Assembly: GCA_013298415.1 (NCBI GenBank)
Contig: JAAFHN010000110.1
Span: 1 to 7,610 of the forward strand
Direction of reading: 5' to 3'
Origin: Comamonadaceae bacterium
GTDB taxonomy: Bacteria; Pseudomonadota; Gammaproteobacteria; Burkholderiales; Burkholderiaceae_C
DNA: 7,610 nucleotides
In this document: in pieces, positions 1 through 6,329 of the stretch
Layout of the letters: each line of letters opens with the position of its first letter
How positions within the stretch are numbered: position 1 is the stretch's first letter
Notes under the pieces: model-generated
What the model was told of the DNA's origin: nothing
Database searches by the model: none
The model's input: only the letters and a program-made list of their open reading frames with translations
Program-made: the position numbers and the translations under genes

Positions 1-81
1 GACATCACGCCGACCCTCGCCCCGGCTGACAGCACTTGGCGCGGCATTCACTTGGTGGCGAAAGCGGCTGGCCTGGTGTGA
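1..81 (+). CDS. C-terminal fragment of an unidentified protein
   Basis: An open frame runs from the first base of the window to a TGA at 79-81, giving the last 26 residues of a protein whose start lies outside. The tail reads ...STWRGIHLVAKAAGLV. I do not recognise the family from so short a piece. The frame is supported only by being open and by ending 15 nt before the stop codon of the convergent deacylase gene, a usual arrangement for compact bacterial genomes. It could be a chance frame, since 26 codons is a short stretch in GC-rich DNA. Confidence 0.5.
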   Translation, partial: DITPTLAPADSTWRGIHLVAKAAGLV

Positions 82-96
82 GCGCGGCGCTGCCGC

Positions 97-1116
97 TCAG
101 TCCACGGGCCGCGTCAGATAGATCCCCTCGCGGCCTGGAACCGCCACGCGGTTCGCAGCCAGCGGCATGAAGATCGTGCAGCCTTCACAGGGCGAACGGA
201 TCTCAAAATCGCCATCCGTGCCAATCAATTCGCCCTCGGCAAAGCTTTCCATGCCAATCAGGGGCTTGGTCCAGCTCAGTTGCGGCGTGCGGATCACGTG
301 GGTGCTGATGAGCTGAAAACGGCGCGGTTTGGGCAGCGGCCCGGCAAGCGGGTTGCTGCCAGTGAGTTGCTTACAAAGCTCGCCTGCGCGCTCGGCGCTC
401 AGCGTGCCCATGTGGGCCAAAAAGGCGAGCGAAGCTTGCGTGGCAAGCACACCCGCGCTGGCCAAAAAGTGCTGGCCGCATTCCACCACCACCGCGCCGC
501 CCTGGCCGGGTTGCCATGTGCCAGGCTGCAAACCGCCCGCAGCACTTTGTGCCCTCATGGCCCGGCCAAACGCGCCGTATTCGATCAGCGGCGTACCCGT
601 TTGCATGCCGCCGGGCATGAGCATTTGCACGGGCGGAAAGCCAATGCCATTGGCCAGCGCGTCGTTGGCTGCGCTTTGCGCGTACACAAAAAACGGCGGC
701 GCGTCTTGGCTCGTGGAATGGATATCCAAGAGTGCATGCAAGGGATCGAAAAAGCCACGCATCTCGCGCGCCCGATCCAACTCGGGGCTGCGCTCGGAGC
801 CGTCTAGCTCGCGGTCCGACCAAATCCGGTTCAGGTTATGCACCAGCATGCGGCTGTCAAAGGGCGCATCGGTGGAAAAGCTCTCGTAGGCTGCCACATT
901 GGCAAAGCTGATGGAGAGTGAGCCCCGCTCTGGCCTCACACCCGCATCCAAGAGCGCACAAGCCGCCACCATCCCGCAAAACTCATTGCCATGCGTGAGC
1001 GCATTGATCCCCACCGCTGGCCCAGGCACACCCGAGTCAAACCGAAAGGCATAAGGCACGCCCGTATTGCCAGCCTTGTAGGCGGAAAGATCGCGGGGAA
1101 GAATTTCAAAGTTCAT
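97..1116 (-). CDS. Succinylglutamate desuccinylase/aspartoacylase family zinc deacylase
   Basis: This 339-residue protein has the hallmarks of the AstE/AspA family of zinc carboxypeptidase-like deacylases, which hydrolyse N-acyl amino acids or related amides. Visible motifs: HGNE at residues 42-45 (His42 and Glu45, predicted zinc ligands), NLNR at 94-97 (substrate-carboxylate region, usually DLNR), DIHST at 131-135 (His133, third zinc ligand), and VVECGQH at 210-216 with the likely catalytic Glu212. There is no signal peptide or membrane segment, so it is probably cytoplasmic. The C-terminal part (about 260-339) looks like the beta-rich domain of the family. The ATG at 1116 gives a normal N-terminus, but no Shine-Dalgarno is visible: the bases just upstream are C-rich. 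It lies downstream of the penicillin acylase in the same direction, 233 nt away across a repeat-rich gap. The substrate cannot be read from the sequence. It is not clearly AstE of arginine succinyl-transfer catabolism, since no other ast genes are near. Confidence 0.88.
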   Translation of the reverse strand: MNFEILPRDLSAYKAGNTGVPYAFRFDSGVPGPAVGINALTHGNEFCGMVAACALLDAGVRPERGSLSISFANVAAYESFSTDAPFDSRMLVHNLNRIWSDRELDGSERSPELDRAREMRGFFDPLHALLDIHSTSQDAPPFFVYAQSAANDALANGIGFPPVQMLMPGGMQTGTPLIEYGAFGRAMRAQSAAGGLQPGTWQPGQGGAVVVECGQHFLASAGVLATQASLAFLAHMGTLSAERAGELCKQLTGSNPLAGPLPKPRRFQLISTHVIRTPQLSWTKPLIGMESFAEGELIGTDGDFEIRSPCEGCTIFMPLAANRVAVPGREGIYLTRPVD

Positions 1117-1129
1117 GGGGCGCAGGGGT

Positions 1130-1185
1130 CAGGGGAAGTAACGCGAAAAACACAAAAAAGGGAGCCGAAAAGCGCGAAAACGGAA
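1130..1185. repeat. Left arm of an A-rich cgcgaaa inverted repeat
   Basis: The stretch starts with caggggaagtaacgcgaaaa at 1130-1149 and ends with cgaaaagcgcgaaaa around 1166-1180. The outer 24 nt (1130-1153) match the reverse complement of 1315-1338 at 22 of 24 positions. The inner part shares the cgaaaa-N-cgcgaaaa pattern with the other arm. It sits just upstream of the deacylase start codon (1116), so it would lie in that gene's leader. Confidence 0.75.
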
Positions 1186-1282
1186 TGATTTGTATGAAAA
1201 CAGCCCATCTGTCCATGCATTCTCGATGAATAGCGCTACAAAACAGGAAGCAACTTCAGCGCGCCACAATCAAATTTTTGAC

Positions 1283-1338
1283 GGCTGCTTTTTCGCGTTT
1301 TTCGCGAAGTTTCCGTGCTTTTCGCGTTACTTCTCCTG
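1283..1338. repeat. Right arm of the cgcgaaa inverted repeat
   Basis: This is the inverted partner of 1130-1185, T-rich on the plus strand, with tttttcgcgtttttcgcg near 1290-1307 and the conserved outer block 1315-1338. It begins 11 nt beyond the stop codon of the penicillin acylase (1350-1352). The roughly 97 nt between the arms hold no gene that I can support. The pair could form a stem in a minus-strand transcript reading out of the acylase gene. There is no terminal T-tract, so it is not a clear intrinsic terminator. Confidence 0.75.
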
Positions 1339-1349
1339 CCCCCACCGAC

Positions 1350-3959
1350 CTATCGAGGCACCAAGCTCAGCTCGTGGACGTAGCTTGAGGGTTTGAGTTG
1401 CAGGGGGCGGTATTGCACTTCGCTCCAGGGTTGGGCCATGTCTTTGTAGCGTTTGCTCCACACGAGGCCGCTTTGGCCGGTTTGGTAGATGAATTGGGAT
1501 TTTTCCAAATCGCTCAGATCGTAGATCGCGCGCAGGCTGGCGGCGTGGCGGTTGGCAAAGGGCGCGGCTTTGTCTTTGAAATCGTATTGGCCCACGTTGA
1601 CCGTGAAACCGTCGCCAGCGCTGGGTGAAGCCACATCGAAAAAGCGTGCGAGCGGTGCCACATTCCCAAAAGGCTGGTGCTTCGAGATCGCCCGGTGCTC
1701 GTGCGCCCAGCTCCATTTTGCGAGGTCTGGCCCCAGGCGCAGGCGCAAATTCGCCATCGCCAGGTTCATCGCATTCGCTGCCGCTGCCGGGCAATCGGCT
1801 GTCACGCCCGCGGCTTCCTTTTTACAGAAGAAGGCATCGTTGGTTTCCAAGATGTTTTCAACCCCAGCTCGAAACTGCCTGCGGCCATATTGGGCGTTGA
1901 AGCGCGCGTCGCCAATTCGGTGGGGCAGCACATCGCGGGTGAACTGATCGATCCAGGCGCTGAAGATGAGCGGCAAAAGCGAGTCGCCGCGCATCGTGCC
2001 ATCCCAGCTCTTGGCTTCGGCGGCTTGGGCATCTGGGATCACGCCCGGCGCGGCGGCTGCGATTGCGGCGCGGAAATGCGGCAACAAACGCACGGTGGCC
2101 AGCGATTTCACATCGCCGTGAAGCTTGGCAAAGCTGGCTGCGTCGTGCTTCGCCGTGGCGGCCAGCAGCTCCTCAATCCTGCGCTGGCGGTAGTCCGAGC
2201 CCCAATCCTGCGTGATGAAGTGCGGATAGGCGGGATCGTGGATGCGCTGGTTGGCGGTGGCAAGCCAGCCGCGCTTGGCGAAATCACTGGAGCCGTCGGC
2301 GCGGCGGTTGCTCTTTTTGCCGTCGTCGTAGGGCGTATCCGCATAGGGCAGCCAGCCCTTCCAGTCGTACTTCGCGTCCCAGCCCGGCGATGGGGCCAAG
2401 CCCATGAAATCGTTGGCGGGATCGCGCAAGGGGATGCGGCCCACGGCCTTGTAGCCCACGCCGCCGTCGATGTCTGCGGCCACCACGTTTTGCATCGGCG
2501 AATGAAAATCGGAGAAATTGGCATACAGCTCGGCCACAGATTTGACCTTAGGCACCAGCATCCCTGCATGCGCGCTTTTCACATCGGCATCCAGCCCCGC
2601 AAAACGCAGGCTGAGCGCAAAGCTCGCGGTGTTCACCCAGTCGTAGCTTTTGAGCGAATCGCTCAGCACCGGGCCGTGGCGCGTGCTGCGCACGGTGATG
2701 TTCACATCGGGCTTGCCCTTCACGCCAATGGTTTCGGGCCGGAGTTGGAATTCCGCAAAACCATCTGGCGTTTGGTAGCGCTTGGGGTTGGCGGGGTCGA
2801 TGCGCTCCAAAAACACGTCTTGCACATCTGGGCCGGTGTTGGTGAACCCCCAAGCCACCCGGGTGTTGCGGCCCAGCACGAGCATGGGCGAGCCGGGCAG
2901 CGTGGCCCCAATCGCTTGGGTGCTGGGGGTCTTGAGCGCGGCAAAGTACCAAATGGCAGGTGAATTCAGGCCCAAGTGCGGGTCGTTGGCCAGCAGCGGT
3001 TTGCCTGATGCGCTGTGCGAACCCGCCACCAACCAGTTGTTGCTGCCAATACCGGTTTGGTGAGAGTCACCGTGGCCGAGTTTGTGGACGAGATCGGCGA
3101 GGTCGGCACTCAAGCGCGCCACGAGGGCTTCGCGGGGCATTGGAAGCGCATTTTTGAAGCTGAACTGCTCCTCTGTCCTGGTATTTACATCATTTGTTGC
3201 TATGTTTTTAGGAATTGAAGCAGATGCGGCACTGGCGGGTTTGGCAGGGGCTGATGCAGCAGACGCGCGGTAAACGCCCCACTCGCGGTAGAGCTTGGCG
3301 ATGTCTGCCGTGGCCCTGGGTTTTTCGCCTTCGTACACGGGGTAGAGCTGCCAAACGCGGGAAGTGTCAAGCACCTTGGCGGCACTCGCTCGCGCGATTT
3401 CAGTGCCCCAATTGCCGCCCAAATCCAGCGACATCATGATGAGCCAGCCCACGCTGTCTTGCGGTGTCCAGATGCCGGGCTTGATGCCCAAAATGTGAAA
3501 TTCAGGCGGCAGCGCCTGGCGGCCCGTGGCGTGAAAAGCGTTGATGCCATCCGCGTAGGCTTGCAGCGTGTCTTTGGTGCTGGCAGGCAAGTTCGCAAAC
3601 TGGGCCTGGGCCGACTGCACGATGCCGAGCGTGCGCATCAGCTTGTCAGTCTCCACGGTCGCTTCACCCAAAAACTCGCTCAAGCGGCCATGCATCACCC
3701 GGCGGTTGAATTCGAGCTGCCAAGAGCGCTCTTGCGCATGGATGTAGCCCAGCGCGAAGGCGGCATCGCGGTCGGTCTGCGCGCTGATGTGGGTCACGTC
3801 TGCCGCGTCACGCTGGATCTTCACGGCAGCCGAGAGCCCGAGCGTGCGCAGTTCGCCGTTCAGCTTGGGGCTGGCCCGCCACATGTAAATCGCAACACCC
3901 AAAGCCGCCAAACCCAACAGGCCCACCAGCACCCAAACGAACCGCAACAGCCATTTCAT
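1350..3959 (-). CDS. Penicillin acylase family protein (Ntn hydrolase), membrane-anchored
   Basis: This 869-residue precursor belongs to the penicillin/cephalosporin/acyl-homoserine-lactone acylase family, whose members cleave themselves into alpha and beta chains and hydrolyse amide bonds of acylated substrates in the periplasm. The N-terminus has a hydrophobic segment (about residues 3-26) after MKWLLR, a signal anchor. Alpha-chain motifs follow: an RDA..VTHI-type strand near 50-58, GYIHAQER (71-78) and FNRR..HGRLSEFLG (84-98). The beta chain starts at Ser306 of GSNNW, the expected self-processing nucleophile. Downstream are LLANDPHLGL, the RHGPVLS motif and a C-terminal GQSG motif. An Ala/Ser/Pro-rich stretch and a 21-residue repeat-encoded insert (251-271) lie in the spacer just before the beta chain. 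I chose ATG 3959 over GTG 3965 because GGAG lies 8 nt upstream of the ATG but only 2 nt from the GTG. The substrate is unknown; AHL acylase activity is possible but not shown. Confidence 0.92.
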   Translation of the reverse strand: MKWLLRFVWVLVGLLGLAALGVAIYMWRASPKLNGELRTLGLSAAVKIQRDAADVTHISAQTDRDAAFALGYIHAQERSWQLEFNRRVMHGRLSEFLGEATVETDKLMRTLGIVQSAQAQFANLPASTKDTLQAYADGINAFHATGRQALPPEFHILGIKPGIWTPQDSVGWLIMMSLDLGGNWGTEIARASAAKVLDTSRVWQLYPVYEGEKPRATADIAKLYREWGVYRASAASAPAKPASAASASIPKNIATNDVNTRTEEQFSFKNALPMPREALVARLSADLADLVHKLGHGDSHQTGIGSNNWLVAGSHSASGKPLLANDPHLGLNSPAIWYFAALKTPSTQAIGATLPGSPMLVLGRNTRVAWGFTNTGPDVQDVFLERIDPANPKRYQTPDGFAEFQLRPETIGVKGKPDVNITVRSTRHGPVLSDSLKSYDWVNTASFALSLRFAGLDADVKSAHAGMLVPKVKSVAELYANFSDFHSPMQNVVAADIDGGVGYKAVGRIPLRDPANDFMGLAPSPGWDAKYDWKGWLPYADTPYDDGKKSNRRADGSSDFAKRGWLATANQRIHDPAYPHFITQDWGSDYRQRRIEELLAATAKHDAASFAKLHGDVKSLATVRLLPHFRAAIAAAAPGVIPDAQAAEAKSWDGTMRGDSLLPLIFSAWIDQFTRDVLPHRIGDARFNAQYGRRQFRAGVENILETNDAFFCKKEAAGVTADCPAAAANAMNLAMANLRLRLGPDLAKWSWAHEHRAISKHQPFGNVAPLARFFDVASPSAGDGFTVNVGQYDFKDKAAPFANRHAASLRAIYDLSDLEKSQFIYQTGQSGLVWSKRYKDMAQPWSEVQYRPLQLKPSSYVHELSLVPR
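3147..3209 (-). repeat. In-frame protein-inserting repeat, copy A (in penicillin acylase)
   Basis: This 63-bp segment lies within the acylase gene and encodes residues 251-271, pattern K-N-I-A-x3-VNTRTE-x5-KNA. It aligns without gaps to 6723-6785 in the LD-carboxypeptidase gene: 47 of 63 bases agree by my count. The identical pieces are gcatttttga (3148-3157), ctctgtcctggtatttaca (3171-3189), cat, gctat (3199-3203) and ttttt. The two host genes are unrelated, so shared ancestry of the proteins cannot explain the match. It sits in the low-complexity spacer between alpha and beta chains, a site likely to tolerate extra residues. The exact ends are uncertain: the central 13 bp between the two best blocks are poorly conserved. 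Confidence 0.8.
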
Positions 3960-3967
3960 GAACACAT

Positions 3968-3971
3968 CTCC
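3968..3971 (-). promoter_or_regulatory. Shine-Dalgarno GGAG of the penicillin acylase gene
   Basis: On the minus strand GGAG is followed by 8 nt and then ATG at 3959. This spacing fits the ATG and not the in-frame GTG six bases further upstream, so it decides the start. Confidence 0.7.
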
Positions 3972-4031
3972 AATGTGTCTGCGATTGTGGCTCAGGGGGC
4001 ATTGGACAGTGCGCAGGGGCAGCCCCTTTGA

Positions 4032-4071
4032 ACGCAGAGTTCGCGAAATTTACGCAGAGTTCGCAAAGGAA
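4032..4071. repeat. 20-bp tandem repeat (two units) acgcagagttcgc-type
   Basis: Two adjacent 20-bp units begin with the identical 13-mer acgcagagttcgc (4032-4044 and 4052-4064), followed by gaaattt and aaaggaa. It lies in the 231-nt gap between the aldehyde dehydrogenase stop and the acylase start. A small perfect hairpin, agggg-cag-cccct (4015-4027), is directly beside it. The purine-rich acgc(a/g)(a/g)a style resembles the cgcgaaa repeats at 1130-1338 and dispersed intergenic repeats of this type known from many bacteria. I see no gene in this gap. Confidence 0.8.
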
Positions 4072-4190
4072 ACAGCCACGTTTTGAAATGCCCCGCCGCA
4101 ATAGCCATCCTTCAAACCAGATTGACTGGGCGCCCTTTGCATGATTTTGGGCACTTTGCCTTCATTGGCCTGTTCGGCTGGCTCGGTTTC

Positions 4191-5621
4191 CTAGGCCTTC
4201 AACTGGATCGCCTTGTATTCGAGAAATTCTTCTAAGCCGTACACGCCGCCTTCTCGGCCGTTACCGCTTTGTTTGTAGCCGCCGAACGGGGCGTTGCTGT
4301 TGAAGGGCGCGCCGTTGATGTCCACTTGGCCGGTGCGCAGTTGGCGGGCCACGCGGATGGCATCCGCATCGTCTTTGCCCCACACACCGCCGCCCAAGCC
4401 GTAGATGCTGTCATTGGCAATGCGCAAGGCATCGGATTCGTCTTTGTAGGCCAGCATCACGAGCACGGGGCCAAAAATCTCCTCTTTGGCCACCGTGTGA
4501 TGCTCTTGGATCGCAAGCACGCTGGGCTGCACGTAGTAGCCAGCCTCGAAGCCCGCTGGCTTGTCTGCACTGCCCGCCACCAGTTCTGCACCCTCGGCCA
4601 CCGCGCCTGCAATGAAGCCCAGTACGCGGTCGCGCTGTGCGGCACTCACCAGCGGGCCAAGCTTGGTGCCATCGGCCAAGCTCGGGCCGATGCTGAATTT
4701 GGCAATCGCTTCTTTGGCCAGCGCTTTGGCCGCTTCAAACTGGCTTTCATGCACCAGCATGCGTGTGTGGGCCGAGCAGGTTTGGCCACTGTTGAGCATG
4801 CAGGCTGAAATCGTGCCCTTCACCGCAGCGGCCAAATCCGCGCCCGGCAGGATCACGCTCGCGGATTTGCCGCCCAGCTCCAAGGCCACACGCTTCACGG
4901 TTTGGCTCGCCAGCTCGCCCACGCGTTTGCCCGCGCGGGTGGAGCCGGTAAAGCTCACCATGTCCACCTCGGGGTGCGTAGCGAGCACTTCGCCCACTTC
5001 CGGGCCAAGGCCGTTGACGAGGTTGAACACACCGGGCGGCAAGCCAGCGGCGTGGATGATTTCCGTGAGGATCAGCGCGTTCACCGGCGCAATTTCGCTG
5101 GGCTTGAGCACCACGGTGCAGCCAGCGGCGAGCGCGGGAGCGACTTTGAGCGTGATTTGGTTCAATGGGAAGTTCCAAGGCGTGATGCAGCCCGCCACGC
5201 CGATGGGCTCGCGAACCACGAGCGAGTTGCCCACTTGTTTTTCCCAGGCGAACGCGCGGGCCACTTTGGCCGCGTTGCCCCAGTTGTAGATCGGCCCGCC
5301 CACTTGGATCATGTTGGCCAATTTCAGCGGCATGCCCACTTCGCGGGCAATCGCAGTGGCCATTTCATCGCGGCGGGCCTTCAAGCCTTCCACAATTTTG
5401 TCGATGTAGGCGCAGCGCTCTTCCACCGAGAGCGCAGACCATCCCGGAAAAGCTGCGCGAGCGGCCAGCACGGCCTGCGTGGCTTCAGCCGAAGTGCCTT
5501 CAGGCACTGTGGCCATCACGGCTTCGGTGCTGCTGTCGTGCACCGGCAATTGGCGCGGCCGTGTGGCTGCAATCCAACGGCCATTGATGTAGTGCGTTTC
5601 AAAGTGTTTCGTATCGGTCAT
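4191..5621 (-). CDS. NAD(P)-dependent aldehyde dehydrogenase family protein
   Basis: A 476-residue aldehyde dehydrogenase of normal family length, oxidising an aldehyde to the acid in the cytoplasm. Visible motifs: TPWNFPL (147-153, catalytic-site Asn150), KPSE (173-176, cofactor binding), FTGSTRAGKRV (224-234, Rossmann loop), LELGGKS (247-253, general base Glu248), SGQTCSAHTRML (278-289, nucleophile Cys282), EEIFGPVL (380-387, cofactor ribose contact Glu381) and the C-terminal PFGGYKQSGNGREGG segment. All key residues are present, so it should be active. I chose ATG 5621 because AGAGG lies 5 nt upstream and the family N-terminus (HYINGRW) starts right after. The open frame runs on to 5843 but that extension is Cys-rich and not family-like. 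The next gene downstream is the acylase, 231 nt away. The substrate cannot be assigned from sequence; amine- or semialdehyde-type substrates are possible. Confidence 0.93.
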   Translation of the reverse strand: MTDTKHFETHYINGRWIAATRPRQLPVHDSSTEAVMATVPEGTSAEATQAVLAARAAFPGWSALSVEERCAYIDKIVEGLKARRDEMATAIAREVGMPLKLANMIQVGGPIYNWGNAAKVARAFAWEKQVGNSLVVREPIGVAGCITPWNFPLNQITLKVAPALAAGCTVVLKPSEIAPVNALILTEIIHAAGLPPGVFNLVNGLGPEVGEVLATHPEVDMVSFTGSTRAGKRVGELASQTVKRVALELGGKSASVILPGADLAAAVKGTISACMLNSGQTCSAHTRMLVHESQFEAAKALAKEAIAKFSIGPSLADGTKLGPLVSAAQRDRVLGFIAGAVAEGAELVAGSADKPAGFEAGYYVQPSVLAIQEHHTVAKEEIFGPVLVMLAYKDESDALRIANDSIYGLGGGVWGKDDADAIRVARQLRTGQVDINGAPFNSNAPFGGYKQSGNGREGGVYGLEEFLEYKAIQLKA

Positions 5622-5626
5622 CGTTG

Positions 5627-5631
5627 CCTCT
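5627..5631 (-). promoter_or_regulatory. Shine-Dalgarno AGAGG of the aldehyde dehydrogenase gene
   Basis: On the minus strand AGAGG is followed by CAACG and then the ATG at 5621. The 5-nt spacing supports this start over any codon in the open frame further upstream. Confidence 0.65.
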
Positions 5632-5813
5632 GAAGTGGGAGTGCTGCCGGTGTGAGCAAGCGCACACCCCTGTCCAGGATTCTCGCAAGAACGCCCTGAA
5701 AGCTGCCCGCCCGCATCGACAGGCAAGCCCTTTGCCGCGCAAGTCCAGGCGAAATCGGCACACTCTGCTTCTCTTTTTGCACCCTGTTGCAAGCCGGTGC
5801 AGAAGCCCCACGC

Positions 5814-5844
5814 TTGACGCCACCCGCACCGGGCGTGGTACAAC
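5814..5844 (+). promoter_or_regulatory. Candidate promoter of the small plus-strand gene
   Basis: TTGACG at 5814-5819 is a good -35 match. TACAAC at 5839-5844 is a fair -10, but the 19-bp spacer is longer than ideal. It lies 42 nt upstream of the ATG at 5886, in the divergent region between the dehydrogenase and this gene. The rest of the 264-nt region shows nothing else that I can name. Confidence 0.3.
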
Positions 5845-5885
5845 CCCAGCTCAGTTACATTTTTTTTGCTCTTCCCTCACCCCAC

Positions 5886-6227
5886 ATGGGCATCGCAGAC
5901 ACCATTCGCACCAGCCTCATGGGCTTGCTCATTCAGGAGACCAAGCCTTCTGATTCAAGCATGCTCGACCAGGCCGAAGGCATCCGCCAGGCGATGATCG
6001 GCGTGCTGGGCGACGACGCGAAATTCGAAAATCCGAATCTGTTGCGCCGCATCCGCTACGCGGAAGACATCCAGAGCCTGTGGTTTTTGCGCAGCGAACT
6101 CATGGCCGCCCTCTCGCAGATGTATGGCGAGCACCGCGCAAGCGATGTGATGCACCACTTGAATCAGATGTTCAAGGGCTATTTGGCGGATGCCAAGGCG
6201 ATCGGCAACACCAAGTTCAGCCGCTGA
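5886..6227 (+). CDS. Small conserved-looking soluble protein of unknown function
   Basis: A 113-residue protein that I do not recognise. It begins MGIADTIRTSLMGLL and ends with KFSR. It has no cysteine, no signal peptide and no convincing membrane segment. It is rich in charged residues and likely mainly helical: about 26-42 (LDQAEGIRQAMIG), 51-80 (LLRRIRYAEDIQSLWFLRSELMAAL) and 86-106. The start at 5886 is preferred over the in-frame ATG at 5787 because the earlier stretch (PPAPGVVQP...) is low in coding character and includes the candidate promoter; no Shine-Dalgarno is visible for either. The gene converges on the LD-carboxypeptidase gene, and its TGA forms the tip of the inverted repeat that separates them. 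I see no partner genes that would suggest a role. Confidence 0.75.
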   Translation: MGIADTIRTSLMGLLIQETKPSDSSMLDQAEGIRQAMIGVLGDDAKFENPNLLRRIRYAEDIQSLWFLRSELMAALSQMYGEHRASDVMHHLNQMFKGYLADAKAIGNTKFSR

Positions 6228-6329
6228 TTCCGTTTCTAAATCGCGCCTGTCTAGGCGCGGCGGCGCAGACAGTGCTCTAGCACGGCCAGCCGCCGCAACG
6301 ACGACAGGGGTGATTTAGAAGCGGAATCA
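6225..6329. terminator. Long inverted repeat between convergent genes, possible bidirectional terminator
   Basis: The arms 6225-6251 and 6303-6329 pair at 24 of 27 positions, and each arm begins with the TGA stop codon of its gene. Inside, gcggcgg (6257-6263) pairs with ccgccgc (6290-6296), and gtgct..agcac (6272-6283) forms a small inner stem, so nearly the whole gap can fold as one stem. A competing perfect hairpin, cgcgcct-gtct-aggcgcg, spans 6242-6259. No clear T-tract follows, so a classic intrinsic terminator is not certain. A bidirectional termination or RNA 3'-end-protecting role is inferred from the position. Confidence 0.65.

Noticed and set aside
1228..1280. Possible third, diverged copy of the in-frame repeat
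   Set aside because: Short stretches such as tcctgt and gcgctat on the minus strand recall the repeat, but alignment needs several gaps and lacks the 19-bp core, so the likeness may be chance.
1677..2963. Long plus-strand open frame opposite the penicillin acylase gene
   Set aside because: It is antisense to a gene with clear family motifs throughout; its composition (Gly, Ala, Arg, His rich) is typical of a shadow frame in GC-rich DNA.
4032..4071. CRISPR-like repeat
   Set aside because: Only two adjacent units with no unique spacers of uniform size and no cas genes nearby.
3808..4101. Minus-strand open frame reading through the 20-bp tandem repeat into the acylase gene
   Set aside because: It overlaps the start of the acylase gene in another frame and its repeated-looking N-terminal part is simply translated repeat DNA.
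4902..5633. Plus-strand open frames opposite the aldehyde dehydrogenase gene
   Set aside because: They are antisense shadows of a complete, motif-intact dehydrogenase and have no ribosome binding site or recognisable domain.
5622..5843. N-terminal extension of the aldehyde dehydrogenase in the same open frame
   Set aside because: The extension is not like the family N-terminus, and a good ribosome binding site precedes the internal ATG at 5621.
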